The notes under the pieces are model-generated. The model saw only the letters and a list, made by a program, of their open reading frames with translations. It was not told where the DNA came from and made no database searches. Below are positions 11,101 through 21,171 of a stretch of DNA of 46,416 nucleotides, piece by piece. Position 1 is the first letter of the stretch; each line of letters opens with the position of its first letter. Source of the stretch: Asterionellopsis glacialis (taxonomy: Eukaryota; Bacillariophyta; Plagiogrammaphyceae; Rhaphoneidales; Asterionellopsidaceae); the NCBI GenBank assembly GCA_014885115.2, contig WKLE02000978.1, forward strand, positions 12,718 to 59,133. Direction: 5' to 3'. Made by a program: the position numbers and the translations under genes.

Positions 11101-11536
11101 CCTTTGCAACAGCAGTCCACAACGGCATGTACTTACAAAAAAAAGAAAAAACCAACGAAAAAGGATGGTGACATTGGCATCAACAGAGGGTGCGGGGACG
11201 GTTGTTCCGCATGGTGACCACCACGTCAATGTTGAACAAAGTTTGATGTGGCGAGATATTCGTTCTCTTGTAGAATTAACATAGATAGTGTACAGTGATA
11301 GTTTATGTAATGTTATTTTTTTACGTAAACAGGATAATTTTTTATGTTATAAAAAGGATGGATTGACAGACGCATTTGATCGCGATTTGGCCCATTTTGA
11401 ATTTCTCTGTACGAGTACTGTAGCTGACCATCGGGAGACTCCCTGGCAGAAAATTTACGGTACACACTGTACAGTACTGCTCAGACCAAACCGATTTCCC
11501 GCCGTCGTGGAATCATACGTAAAACTTGGTACATAA
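8114..11536 (+). pseudogene. Transposase-like ORF remnant with many frame breaks
   Basis: Plus-strand protein-like segments follow each other in changing frames: 8114-8323 (a Cys/His-rich start, HCECNVCLLNKANHVFHFW), 8310-8669 (CQCKQPWH), 8680-8890, 9020-9460 (CARCKDHICEKAIPFILDFC), about 9660-10025 (CKGCCCAVKAQPQLH; CTHGTCTDCGVDLKY), 10032-10230, 10230-10399 (IFTDFAATMVLWAFQAKKV), 10400-10500, 10510-10803 (VWSDNAPTQYRCRQNFVQIS; FKGAHDAYDK), 10810-11284 (KGTTKLHEVKSMTYD) and 11288-11536. I recall this arrangement from large repetitive protein families in protists and invertebrates: a CxxGxCxxCG zinc motif, an Asp-Phe-Ala segment, then W-S/T-D with PTQY-CRQNF and a late HD. The two Asp and the HD could be a DDE-like core. 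Roughly eight or more disruptions mean no single protein can be made. Class assignment is uncertain. Confidence 0.5.
9035..9064. repeat. Perfect 14-bp-arm hairpin
   Basis: acaaggaatttgcc and its exact reverse complement are separated by two bases (tt). It lies exactly where the reading frame of the surrounding remnant changes, which suggests that a local inverted duplication caused the break. Confidence 0.85.
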
Positions 11537-11889
11537 TGTACAGAAAAAAAGATTCTCTTTTCAGAAGACGAGAAACATCATCTTCTATTTTTTATTTGTT
11601 TTGTGAACAACATCAACGGCGGCATAAATTGAACTAGAAAGACAGATAAAAAAAACTCATCTCTAGAGAGTGTTTCTCAATCTCATCAAAATAATATTAT
11701 CTCGCTGCATACATTAAATCTGACCGCTTCTACCTTGCGTCAATACGGTATCAAGTTTCGATCATGGAATTTATATATTTTATTTTATGTAATTTCAACT
11801 ATATGGTAGTGTAGCGCAGTTTCACAATCTCTATTGTGCCATTGAAACACGTGGATATGATGCATGTGTTTTGCTATTGATATAAAGAG
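11537..11889. other. Gap at the boundary of the gene-dense block
   Basis: AT-rich sequence between the remnant and the 3' end of the acyltransferase gene (minus strand). It includes a CTCTAGAGAG palindrome near 11661. I see no gene. Confidence 0.4.
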
Positions 11890-14027
11890 CTAATTTTCCT
11901 TTTTCACTACCATACTTTCTGTCCTCGATTTTCTTTGGATTTCCTTCCAGTCAAGATCTTTTTCGTAGTAGAGCTCACCAAATTGTGGACCAACTTGCTT
12001 AATGAAGCCACGAAGTTCTTTCTGAAGACCTCTTCGAGTCGAAGGGAGAGCAGAGAGCCTGCGTCTAGCAGAAGGGAACAATCTCATCACAAAGGGGCGA
12101 ACATCCTTGATATCAACCATACCAGCCTCAGCAACTACAATGCCCATATACGAAAAGAGGGGCAGAGACATGATCACAAGAGCAATTGTTGGTCCATCCC
12201 AATCAGTAAAATTCCATAAAATAATGCCGTAAAATACCCAGAGGGATGGAACGAGGACGATACAAAGTAGGACTTTTTCAGTTAGCATCACATCAAACGC
12301 CTTGATCTTCACTTTGGATTCTCTCAAAGCCTTTTTACGCCGTTTCAAGGCGTAAAGCCTAGCAATTAAACCGACCGGCAAATTCAAGAAAGCAGCAGGA
12401 ATTGCGGCTAAGAATACCATCAAAAAGATATGGCCAATTTGGTATGGCAGCCGCATTTCGCGCAAGACTTTGTCTCCATCGTATTCATATTTTTCGTTTG
12501 ATAATGCAGGGACTTGGTAGTCTCTGATTCCGAGATCTTTCAGTTCCTTGTCATACGCAATGATTTTATTCTGTAAGTCCAACCACCTAGAACAAGTTTC
12601 AAATGAAAAATGTTGTTAGCAAGTTTCTTAAAGTTCTGAATGATTTGCATAAGACACATACGAATCTACTTACTCCTTTGGAGGTTTCCCTTCAGATAGC
12701 ATCATCAACCTTCGGTAACCTTCAGCAAATCTGCGGTTCAAGTCTTGTTTTTCTGAAGTCGGTAATTCCTTTCTCTGATACAATCGCCTTGCAGTATGGA
12801 CAACTTGCAGAGTTTCATAATCTGGTGTAGATACAATTACGGACTTCATACTGTCTTCGACAGCATCTAACAGCGAATTACAAACTTGCCTACGTTCTTC
12901 GCCTCCCTGTTTATAAGCGTCTAGTGTTTTGGGATCGATGTAAGTCGGCTGACCGTACTCCACAACTACACGGCCACGGAAACGATGAGCGCGAAAGTAG
13001 TTGAGACCGACAGGTACGATGGGGATATTCAGTCCATCTTGTTCAAGAGCGGAGTATGCAATCAAGGCGACACCCACTTTGAGCGGCAAAAGATCAGTTC
13101 TGTCGTGGGAACCTCCTTCGGGGAATATCCCAATAGCACCGCCACTTGCTAATTTCTCCAGAACCTTTTCATATACAATCTTTTGGTCAATGCGCTTTAA
13201 AATATCAAAGCTAACTGCACTTTCAGGTAGTGGAGTATCATCTTTCCAATTAGTCGAATTGACTGTCAATTCAGTGTCACTTGCAATGCTTTCCACCTTT
13301 AGTGCAATTGAAGTACCCATAGAGCGAATTTTGTCTCCGACGTTTAATTCAGATTTAAAGGCTGTGTCAGTGCCAGTAACATTGAAAGAAATGGGAGTAG
13401 CCTCTTTTAAAGTGATTTCACCGGTTCCTTTGATAGCTGAATCTTGTGCTCGTTTCACCGGTACACAATCTAAAGCCCATGCCATGTCTCCCACAATTCG
13501 CCTTTTCCAGCTCTTTTCAGCAATAAGATACGATATTTTGTGTTCACAGGTACAAAGCAAATTGACAGCATCAATGAATTGATTGGCATGATTGCAACTG
13601 AAAATCACGGGGCCATATCTAGGGATGTTGTCCCGACCAACGATTTCGACTTCCCGAAAGAAAATAGATAAAATCGAATGAAAGAATATCTTGAGAGAGA
13701 AGTACAAAAGAGCTTTCATTTCCGAGATAAAAACATAAGTAATAAGAATACATGATAGGGTAGCCAAATGCCACGGATGGACACTGGGGAATACGTGAAG
13801 AAATATCTTCACTGGGTTGATTGAATCTACGGCAAGAATCAGGACTCCAAAGTACACAGCTAGCTGAGTCTTTGTAAAGTCAATGTTTGATAGCAAACGA
13901 TGAGGCCTAAAATAAGGAAACAAAGAGTTTATTGCAATTAGATATAATTCTACACCTTAAACACTTATTATATCCACAAAATTCTACCAACGACCATATA
14001 ATATATAGGACTAGAAACTTACGCCAT
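11890..14027 (-). CDS. Glycerol-3-phosphate acyltransferase, Gpt2/Sct1 type
   Basis: Three exons (14027-14023, 13906-12674, 12586-11890) give 644 residues. The first coding exon is only five bases (ATGGC), spliced through gtaagt and tttag to give MAPHRLLSN. The third begins inside codon 413 (KPPKE-WLDLQNKI). Two N-terminal membrane segments (about 17-75) precede the PlsC acyltransferase domain. That domain has CNHANQFID near residue 107, which is the HANQF(V/I)D form of the HX4D catalytic motif typical of fungal Gpt2/Sct1 enzymes, and FPEGGSHDRTDLLPLKVG near 267. A long insert with alternating polar residues separates the two. The C-terminal part carries further hydrophobic segments (about 450-545). 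The expected reaction is acylation of glycerol-3-phosphate (possibly also dihydroxyacetone phosphate) at sn-1 in the ER, the first step of glycerolipid and triacylglycerol synthesis. No plastid leader is seen. Introns are 116 and 87 bp. Confidence 0.9.
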
Positions 14028-14804
14028 GATTGCAAGATAGCCTAATCAATAGCTTGCTTTAAAGCGGTGTTCTGCAATAGCTATCTTTGAATACACTATC
14101 GAATTAGGTTCAGATCTCTGCGATTCACGATCCAGGGAGCGAAGAAGCAAGGTGAAAACGGTGCTGGCACTGGACATCAATCGGACGACATTTTGAGTCT
14201 TCGGCAAAGCAGGAGCTGTGGAGATGAGATAACGGCTTCCCCAGTATCGTAGTAGGATCTCCAGATTATCCACTAGAAGATTCAATCTTGGATAGTCTCT
14301 CTAGAGAGAGAAACAAGATGACAGAAGAACGAAGAGTTTCAGAAGATAGGCTTCTCATCGCTAACATACCAGGTACGTAGGTCCTACTGTACCTGTACCT
14401 GGGACAGTAACTATCATACCAGGTACTGGTACAGGTACTAGGTACTGTCCTTCCTGATCATAAAGGCAGGAAGAAACGAACGTTACCTTCACTCTGCTAC
14501 CCCTATATTGACTGACTGACTGACTGACTGACTGACTGACTACCGATATGAGACACGTATGACGTATTGACTGGCGCCAGCGTACCAGGTACCTGTCAAC
14601 CTGGATATGTTTTGTACTAAGGTACTAACCTGGTACTAGTACGCCGTACCGTACCTATGTCAATATTATGCGATACCCGGTCTATGGTGTGGCTCTCTGT
14701 TCACCCTGCTCGACGTACGACGGGGGTTTTAATCTCAATCACTCATCACCGAACAAAATTCCGTCAGGCTATAGTATTTGGTGTATGCTCCAAAGCTTGT
14801 CACC
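14028..14804. promoter_or_regulatory. Divergent upstream region with GTAC-motif cluster
   Basis: This region is shared by the acyltransferase (-) and DUF1823 (+) genes. It holds a perfect 14-base palindrome at 14296-14309 (tctctctagagaga), two clusters of GTAC/GGTACC-type motifs (about 14368-14460 and 14580-14657), eight TGAC units (14509-14540) and a TGACGT core at 14560-14565. TGACGT is a known bZIP core, which aureochromes also bind. Function here is inferred only. Confidence 0.35.
14509..14540. repeat. (TGAC)8 microsatellite
   Basis: Eight perfect TGAC units in the intergenic region upstream of the DUF1823 gene. Confidence 0.9.
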
Positions 14805-15768
14805 ATGAAGTTGAAAGTTGCGACAGCGGCACTTTGGTTGATCACCTTTAACTGCAATGAAGTTGTGGTTACATCTTTTTCTCCGCAACTTCCCTTGACT
14901 GAATCTTGGGGAAACTCATTGCGGTCTGAAACAGCACTTTTAGAATCTGCAAATAAGGATGATTCTTCTTCTATTCCTGCTCCGTCACCGCCTCCTCCTG
15001 TAGAAATTGATCCTTCAATGCTCCTTCAACCATTTTTGCCGGCAATGGACCCTATGTATAAAGTACGTGGTCCTGTGGGAGAAGAGGACTTTGTACTTTC
15101 TCGAGGTGGTGGACCAGTGGATGCAGAATTGGCAAATGAAAATATCTTGAAAATCGTAATGATTGAGTGTTCTGATTTGGAGGTCAATACTCTTGCTTGG
15201 AAATGCTTGGGGTATCGCTTTGACGAGGAGAACGAATGCTGGACAAACGAAGAAGTCTTTCCAAAGTGGAGGGAGAACTATCCTGAGCCACCTGACTTTA
15301 TTGGTATGCAGCGTATATATACGAAGGAAGTCGATCGACCATCCCTAAGAGCAAACCAAGCAATCTCAAAAGCAGTTCCTGTAGAGAGCAAACAAAGTCT
15401 GAAGCGCCACCTCAAACCATTAGGCTTCAAGGGGTATCTGGTGAGTTGAGAACTTAATTCTTTTTTCCATATTGACTAGTTAGTTGATGCTATTTGAAAA
15501 CTCCTGATTTGCTGACATTAATGATCACCCATATACCTTGTGCGTTTTTTAAAAGTACTCCGAGCTCACCCCAAACAAAACGCGGAGAGCGCAGGTTGCT
15601 AACTGGCTCCTTTATTACAGAGAAGAATTAATGGGTTACACTCTTGAAGAACTCTTAGAGCGTAGGAGTGCGAAGAAGGAGGCCGAAGAAGCCGAGAGGA
15701 GGCGCCTGCAAGATGAGGGAAAGAATCCTGACGATGAATGGAAATACCCAGTGAACGAAGTTGTTTAG
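14805..15768 (+). CDS. Plastid-targeted DUF1823-family protein
   Basis: Two exons (14805-15440, 15556-15768; intron 115 bp, gtgagt to aaaag) give 282 residues. The first in-frame ATG is at 14805 (caccATG). Residues 1-24 look like a signal peptide ending VVTS before FSP, so plastid import is likely. A Ser/Pro-rich linker follows to about residue 80. The core, about 105-235, matches the cyanobacterial/plastid DUF1823 family: VNTLAWKCLGYRFD, WRENYPEPPDFIG, LKPLGFKGYL, and across the splice NKTRRAQVANWLLYY. The C-terminus (EELLERRSAKKEAEEAERRR) is a charged helix. The family is of unknown function and limited to oxygenic phototrophs as far as I know. That suggests a photosynthesis-related role inherited from the plastid ancestor. 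Confidence 0.82.
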
Positions 15769-15946
15769 ATATTTCTAAACAATCAAAAGTAGTGTAAAGT
15801 TGCATCATTTTTGGACAACTTTCTAATAGGTTCAACTTACGATTATCTTTTCATTGGTGGCTAACAAAAATTGCACCCTTTCTTAAGTAGGACGAAGTCA
15901 GATTGTCGAAATATGGATTTTAAAAAATATTCTTCGCAATGGCTCC

Positions 15947-16231
15947 TTATATTCTATGTTTCCCGAATCGTTTCACGCGAGGATGACTTTGTACACAAGT
16001 AATCCCCCATGCGCGAAACAGTCCAGGTAATGATGTATCAAGGCCTTTGGCTGGTGCATACAATATCTTAAGATTGTACTCAATAGCACGAGAGTTTCTT
16101 GTCGAGTTTGCTCTCGTCCATTCAATATCATGATCTTGTCTTGAACGAGAAAAAGTCCATATCTGTTCAACAGAACCAAGACAAACTATGAATTTGAATT
16201 CATCATAACCATCAAATACAAGTCCAATCAT
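15947..16231 (-). CDS. Possible small hypothetical protein
   Basis: An ATG-started 94-codon ORF lies in a gap that has no other gene. Its composition is protein-like (mixed hydrophobic and charged, basic C-terminus HPRVKRFGKHRI), but there is no signal peptide, membrane segment or family I recognise. It is convergent with the DUF1823 gene upstream. It may be chance or part of a longer spliced gene. Transcript support would be needed. Confidence 0.22.
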   Translation of the reverse strand: MIGLVFDGYDEFKFIVCLGSVEQIWTFSRSRQDHDIEWTRANSTRNSRAIEYNLKILYAPAKGLDTSLPGLFRAWGITCVQSHPRVKRFGKHRI

Positions 16232-16252
16232 CCCACCCGGTACCTATTAAGC

Positions 16253-16370
16253 TCTTCTCGCTTCCCTAGAGAGAGTCCTCTAGAGAGAGGACCTTGGGTC
16301 TTCGGGTCCTTAGGACCTAGAGGACCTTAGGTCCTCTAGGACCTAGCTTACTAGGACTAGAGATAGATGG
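16253..16370. repeat. Nested CTAG/AGGTCC palindromes
   Basis: Overlapping self-complementary words fill this stretch. The best is ctagaggacct-t-aggtcctctag at 16317-16339, with 11-base arms around one base. CTAGAGAGAG and CCTCTAGAG words flank it. Repeated AGGACCT/AGGTCCT words allow several alternative pairings. Confidence 0.75.
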
Positions 16371-16785
16371 TATCTTGTGACTGACTCGACTTATTGAATC
16401 AATATCTTTGGCTCAGCTCAGTCTGTTTTGGTACGTTTTGACGTCATAGTTGACTCACGTTTCATTCCAAGGTACGTAGGAACCTACTGTGCTGTAGGAG
16501 CTCTTACAGGTTCTTGAACCGGCAGGTAGCGGTCCTAATGGAGCGGTAGGTCCTCGTATTCGCGTACGTAAACACATCAAGGAGGAAAAGGATGGAGACA
16601 TCGATGCAGTTGAAGCCTTCTTGGTTGAAGCAACAAGCCTGGCGGTGAACGGGCTTCTCCTTGCTTTTCTCATGCACACAAGTTGCAAGTTGAATCATAA
16701 AAGAATTCTCACTTGTGTCACTTGTGTCGCTTACAACAGATCTTGCCCCATGTTATCTGCGTCCTGCTTCGCCAGGTACACAACG

Positions 16786-18490
16786 ATGTCTAATACAAAT
16801 GTCCCACAAAGAAATCCCACTGGAAGAAGCACTTTGCTGTTGTCAGCCAATTTGTTGCTAACAACAGTGCTTTTGTTGACAGCAAAATACCAGACGGTGT
16901 CGTGTTTCTCATCGTCGTCTTCTTCGTCAAACCTATTCAGAAGAGCGCGGCTTGACACGATTTCTCAAGATATGAGACAGTACAAATGTAATCCTTTCGT
17001 TTCAGATGGGTATCATCGTCACTCGTGTCCGCTGTTCAGCGTGAGACCAAAAGGGAATGAGGCTACGAATACTAATGGGAGTACAGAGAAAGAGAGACAT
17101 AAAAAACGAGCTTTACCGAGGCGGGCTGTAAGAATTTATATGGACTACTTCTCTCAGCTTTGGACTGATACAAATACGGACGCACGCAAACGCATTGCCA
17201 AAGATAAAGCTACTTCTGCAATTCGAAGGGTGCAGCATCTTGTCCAAGGAGAAGAATACATCGATCTGCATGATGGCGAGACAGAAGTAGCAAGAAAAAA
17301 ACTGTTAGATGCTTGCAATGAGTTACTTGATTGCATGCATGCAGAGCACGAAGTCACCAATGAATCTGCCAAAGACACTAGTGCGAGCAACGATGTTGCA
17401 GTGGTAGAGAAGGAGCTTACAACAGCTCCTGCTGAAAAAAAGAAGGGACGGTCAGTTCTTTTTGGCGCCATTATGGGCGCAGTCGTAGCCTGCTGGGTCT
17501 TCTCGGGGAGCTACCTCTTTACTGGAATATTCGCACTCATGACTATCCTTGGACAATTGGAATACTACAGAATGGTAATGAATACTGGAATATACCCTGC
17601 TCGTCGGATAACTGTCATCGGAGCGGTCTCCATGTTTTTGACGGTGAGTTTGCTGACCTCTTCCTCTCATTGTATATTTTTTTATCTTCAGTTTCTCATC
17701 CCTTTTATTTGTCTTCATCTTGTACCAGGCACTCTTCGCTCCAAACTTGCACCAAATTTGTTTACCTATGTTTGGTTTGTGGGCAATGGTTTGGTTTTTG
17801 ACAATGAGAAGGCAAACATCAACTATTTCAGAAATTGCTACTACTTTCACAGGCATGTTCTATTTAGGATATATTCCTTCCTTCTGGGTGCGAGTTCGGC
17901 TTATTGGTCAGAATCTTGAACCAACGAGGTTGGCTCCACTGGTAACTCCAATCCTCGAGAAACTCGGTCGAAAAGCAAGCTCTCTTCCAGCTTTTCTCCC
18001 CAAAGTGGTTCACCTTCCAATCACCACTGGAGCTGTGTTCATTTTTTGGACGTGGTTGTGTCTGGCGTTCAGTGATGTTGGTGGATACTTTTTTGGAAGG
18101 GCGTTTGGAAAAACGAAACTGGGAAAAATTTCCCCAGCTGCTGGTGCAACCAGCCCGAACAAAACTGTAGAGGGTGTGCTTGGTGGATGTACGGTCAGTG
18201 CAATGCTCGCTATCCTTGGCGCTTGGGTCCAGAAATGGCCATACTGGATATTAACTGGGGCTTTACACGGGGTAATTTTGGGGCTTCTGGGTCTTATCGG
18301 TGATTTAACTGCGTCCATGATTAAGAGAGATGCTGGAATCAAGGACTTTGGCAATCTTATACCTGAACATGGAGGTATTTTGGACCGGGTTGACAGCTTT
18401 GTGTTTACAGCACCATACAGTTGGCTCGTTTGTGCTTACATTATACCAGCCTTGAAGAGCTTTGCAAGAGCTCGTGCTGCACTACCTTAA
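16786..18490 (+). CDS. CDP-diacylglycerol synthase, plastid type
   Basis: Two exons (16786-17643, 17729-18490; 85-bp intron, gtgagt to accag, phase 0) give 539 residues. The start chosen is the ATG at 16786 (caacgATG), because it puts a hydrophobic signal (STLLLSANLLLTTVLLLT) directly before VSC/FSS, a plastid-type cleavage point. An upstream in-frame ATG at 16750 is possible. A soluble basic region (about 55-220) precedes multiple membrane segments from about 225. The catalytic region holds FSDVGGYFFGRAFGKTKLG (about 400) and SPNKTVEGVLGG. Residues about 480-507 match the whole phosphatidate cytidylyltransferase signature: S-x-I-KR, KDFGNLIPEHGGILDRVD. It makes CDP-diacylglycerol from phosphatidate and CTP, the precursor of phosphatidylglycerol in the plastid. 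The divergent acyltransferase two genes upstream acts earlier in the same lipid route. Confidence 0.93.
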
Positions 18491-19343
18491 AATCGTTGCT
18501 ACAGAAAAAAATAAATTTATAAAGAATTTCGAAATTGAAAAAAGGAAGAATCAGAGAACCTCTCTTCTAGAGAATGAAAGACTATCGAAGCCCAGAATTC
18601 TTCCGTTCATTGTGTCCGGAAAAAGAAGAAAATGTGTAATTACCTCTGATTTTTTATAACAAAACAAACGTCACATTCAAGGACTTTGATTTTTCAAGCA
18701 TGGCTTCTACTCTAGACTATTAATTATTTTGTAAAATTAAAATAAAGGCAAATTTCGGAAAATAATATTGGGTATTCTCAAATTCTCATACAATAAAAAA
18801 AATAGTACGTGACCGTCCAACGGATATGTAGATTAGGAGCATATTTTAAATATAGCGGTTTAACGTCTTTTATCGGAAAGACATACAATGATTTAACGTC
18901 TTTTACTAGAAAGATAAATCTGATACACTTTTACCAGGTACTCATCATTTCAACAAATGTACGACTACTGGTATAGTTTCGAATTGAAAACGCGAGGGAA
19001 TTTATATATATAACTTCAAGCACGATGATAGTTATAAGGAGATCCAGCGAAAAGCACAACATTACACATGAAAAAGTTGGTCCACCATCATTCATTGAAG
19101 GCATTGGTGCAAGCGTTCAACCGATGTGTATCGGCCAGATAAATTCAACGGATAATTAGTAATTATGTATCCAACACAATAGAAGCATTTCAAGGAATGA
19201 GAAGTGGAGAAAACTCGAAAAAGTGATTTTGAATACGAAAACTCCTATGCTCCTGCACAATACATTCCACTTAAAACCAAAGAGAGCAACTTCGAGATTC
19301 ACCAACCTTCCAACTGCATCCTCCATCGATCGTGAAAAGCAGT
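18491..19343. other. Intergenic region with a short tandem repeat
   Basis: AT-rich gap between two plus-strand genes. A TTTAACGTCTTTTA(T/C) unit with a small stem (gtcttt/aaagac) occurs at 18859-18885 and again at 18892-18916. One ACCAGGTACT word is present near 18935. I see no gene. Confidence 0.45.
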
Positions 19344-20998
19344 ATGCAGGAAGTTGAAACTCGTAATCCCAACGACATGATGATTCCAAAGAAGGAAACG
19401 GGCAACGCTCGGTGGCTTCTTCGCTACGCTGCGCTCTTTCTCGGTGAATTGCGTGATGGTCTTACGATGGTAAGTTTCAAGTTTTGCAAGTTGCTTTTTG
19501 ACTCAGTTAAATCCGTATCTCACTCTGGGAATTAAATTTCCACCATTTATAGATCAATATGCAAAGCGCTTTTTTGATTGTTTCAAAGAACTATAAGGAG
19601 AAGCAGGCAGGTATTTTGTTTTTCACCTTTGGTATGGCCCAATTCCTTTTCCAAACTCCAGCCGGTTATATTATGGACTACAGTGATAAAAAAATCGCTT
19701 GGCTTTCTTTTGCTGCTGTCGCTACTACATGCCTAACGATTTTCACTGCAATTTTTGCTGCTGATGACGGCGGAAACTTGGGATTAATGATCTTAGTGAA
19801 GTTGTTTCAAGGTGCTGTTACAGCAATGATTCCTCCCGGTCTCAACAGTATCACTCAAGGAATTGTTGGAGCAGTTGGAATGACAGAACAAGTATCCATC
19901 AATGAAATGATGAACCACCTGGGTACTGCAATCTTAGTTTTGATTGGATCACTTATTGCTTTTGCGCTCTATCCCGATATTGGTGTTTTATTTGTTGTGA
20001 GCCCAATTGCATGCGCTGCATTTCTATACTTCATCTCAAGAATCAATCCCGATGATATTGACCACGATGCCGCCCGCGGTCTTACGCTCGAAACCAAAGA
20101 AAATACCCCGAGTAGTCCTGCTCTTAGCCAGAAATCTACAAATAATGACGGCGACTCAGTCGCAACAGGCAACACCAAAAAGCCTATTCAGCACAAGCCT
20201 AGTTTCAACTTCTTCGGGGGAGCAACCAATTCAGAAGATGGAGCAGAGCTTAAGGCTGATTCGCCATTTCAAATCCTTCGTGATCCGATTCTTCTTCTCT
20301 TTATACTCGTATGCTTCCTCTTCCACACAGCCAACGGAACAGTACTTCCCCTCTGTATGCAGAGTCTTGCAATTGGAAGTGGTAGAAGCGGTATTCTCAT
20401 GAGTGGACTCTGCATTATCATTGCCCAGACTTTTATGGTTATGAGTGCCAAAGTTTGCGGAACTTATTCCAAAATTTACGGCCGCAAGACACTGTTCTTG
20501 ATCGGACTTTTTTCTGTCCCTATCCGGTGCCTAATTCTTACATTCCTCATCGGTCTGAGAGATGAGTCGGGCGGATCTGCCTTTTTACAAACTCTCATTT
20601 TGTCCACTCAAGTTTTGGATGGTGTAGGTGCTGGTGTTTTTGGAACCATGTACATCCTTGTTACTAGTGATATATCTGGAGGAACAGGTCGATTTAGTCT
20701 TACCTTGGGACTAACTACGGCTGCCATGTCAATTGGAGGAACAGTTTCTGGATACCTTGGTCAGGCCCTTGCGCAAGACTTGGGCTACAAGCAAGCTTTC
20801 TTCATTCTTGCTTTCCTCTCTTTAGTACCCGCTGTACTTTATCTCACATGCATGCCTGAAACACTTCCTGAGCTTACGAAGGATAAGGAAGCAGCTCAGA
20901 ATATGGCCAGTATCCAGGAGGAGGAGGAACAGGATCCGAAGACATGGACCAATGAGGAAAACTCCAAGCCTGCAACAAAATACGTAGAGCTCGTTTAA
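19344..20998 (+). CDS. Major facilitator superfamily transporter
   Basis: Two exons (19344-19469, 19553-20998; 83-bp intron, phase 0) give 523 residues. The first in-frame ATG is 19344. The protein has a short polar N-terminus and then about twelve hydrophobic segments in two halves, separated by a hydrophilic loop of about 80 residues rich in Ser, Asn and Lys (about 205-285). A motif-A-like loop, YSKIYGRKTLFLIG, lies in the second half (about 350). The first half has LVKLFQGAVTAMIPPGLNSI, typical of MFS_1 drug/metabolite transporters. The C-terminus is acidic (QEEEEQDPKTW). I cannot infer the substrate. There is no plastid-type leader, so a plasma-membrane or endomembrane location is likely. 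It is convergent with the YchJ-like gene, with only 173 bases between the stops. Confidence 0.85.
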
Positions 20999-21171
20999 GA
21001 AGACAGGAGGTCTTACTATCCTATTCATATGAGGGCGCTTGAATACCCTGTAATTGTTACACTTGAAAATATTTCTGATCGCAAGATACCAGATACAAAT
21101 AAAATAAATAAGATTGCATACTTCTAAACTCGTCTACTTTCCTGATACAGACAATTTAATTTTAATCATAT

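Larger units (their letters stand above)
15769..16785. other. Intergenic region with nested AGGTCC palindromes
   Basis: This gap separates the DUF1823 gene from the CDP-DAG synthase gene. It contains a weak minus-strand ORF (listed separately), nested palindromes at about 16253-16370, and a TGACGTCA palindrome at 16439-16446, about 340 bases upstream of the synthase ATG. Plus-strand reading is open well before 16786, but it begins with non-ATG codons. Confidence 0.4.

Noticed and set aside
13001..13582. Plus-strand ORF of 193 codons opposite the acyltransferase
   Set aside because: It lies wholly opposite a well supported PlsC domain; no start context, leader or family.
14046..14285. Minus-strand ORF upstream of the acyltransferase
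   Set aside because: It opens with TTG and overlaps the expected 5' UTR; no ATG that would make a useful protein.
16621..16785. N-terminal extension of the CDP-DAG synthase
   Set aside because: It begins with TTG and would bury the signal peptide; the ATG at 16786 gives a proper plastid leader, with 16750 the only other ATG worth testing.
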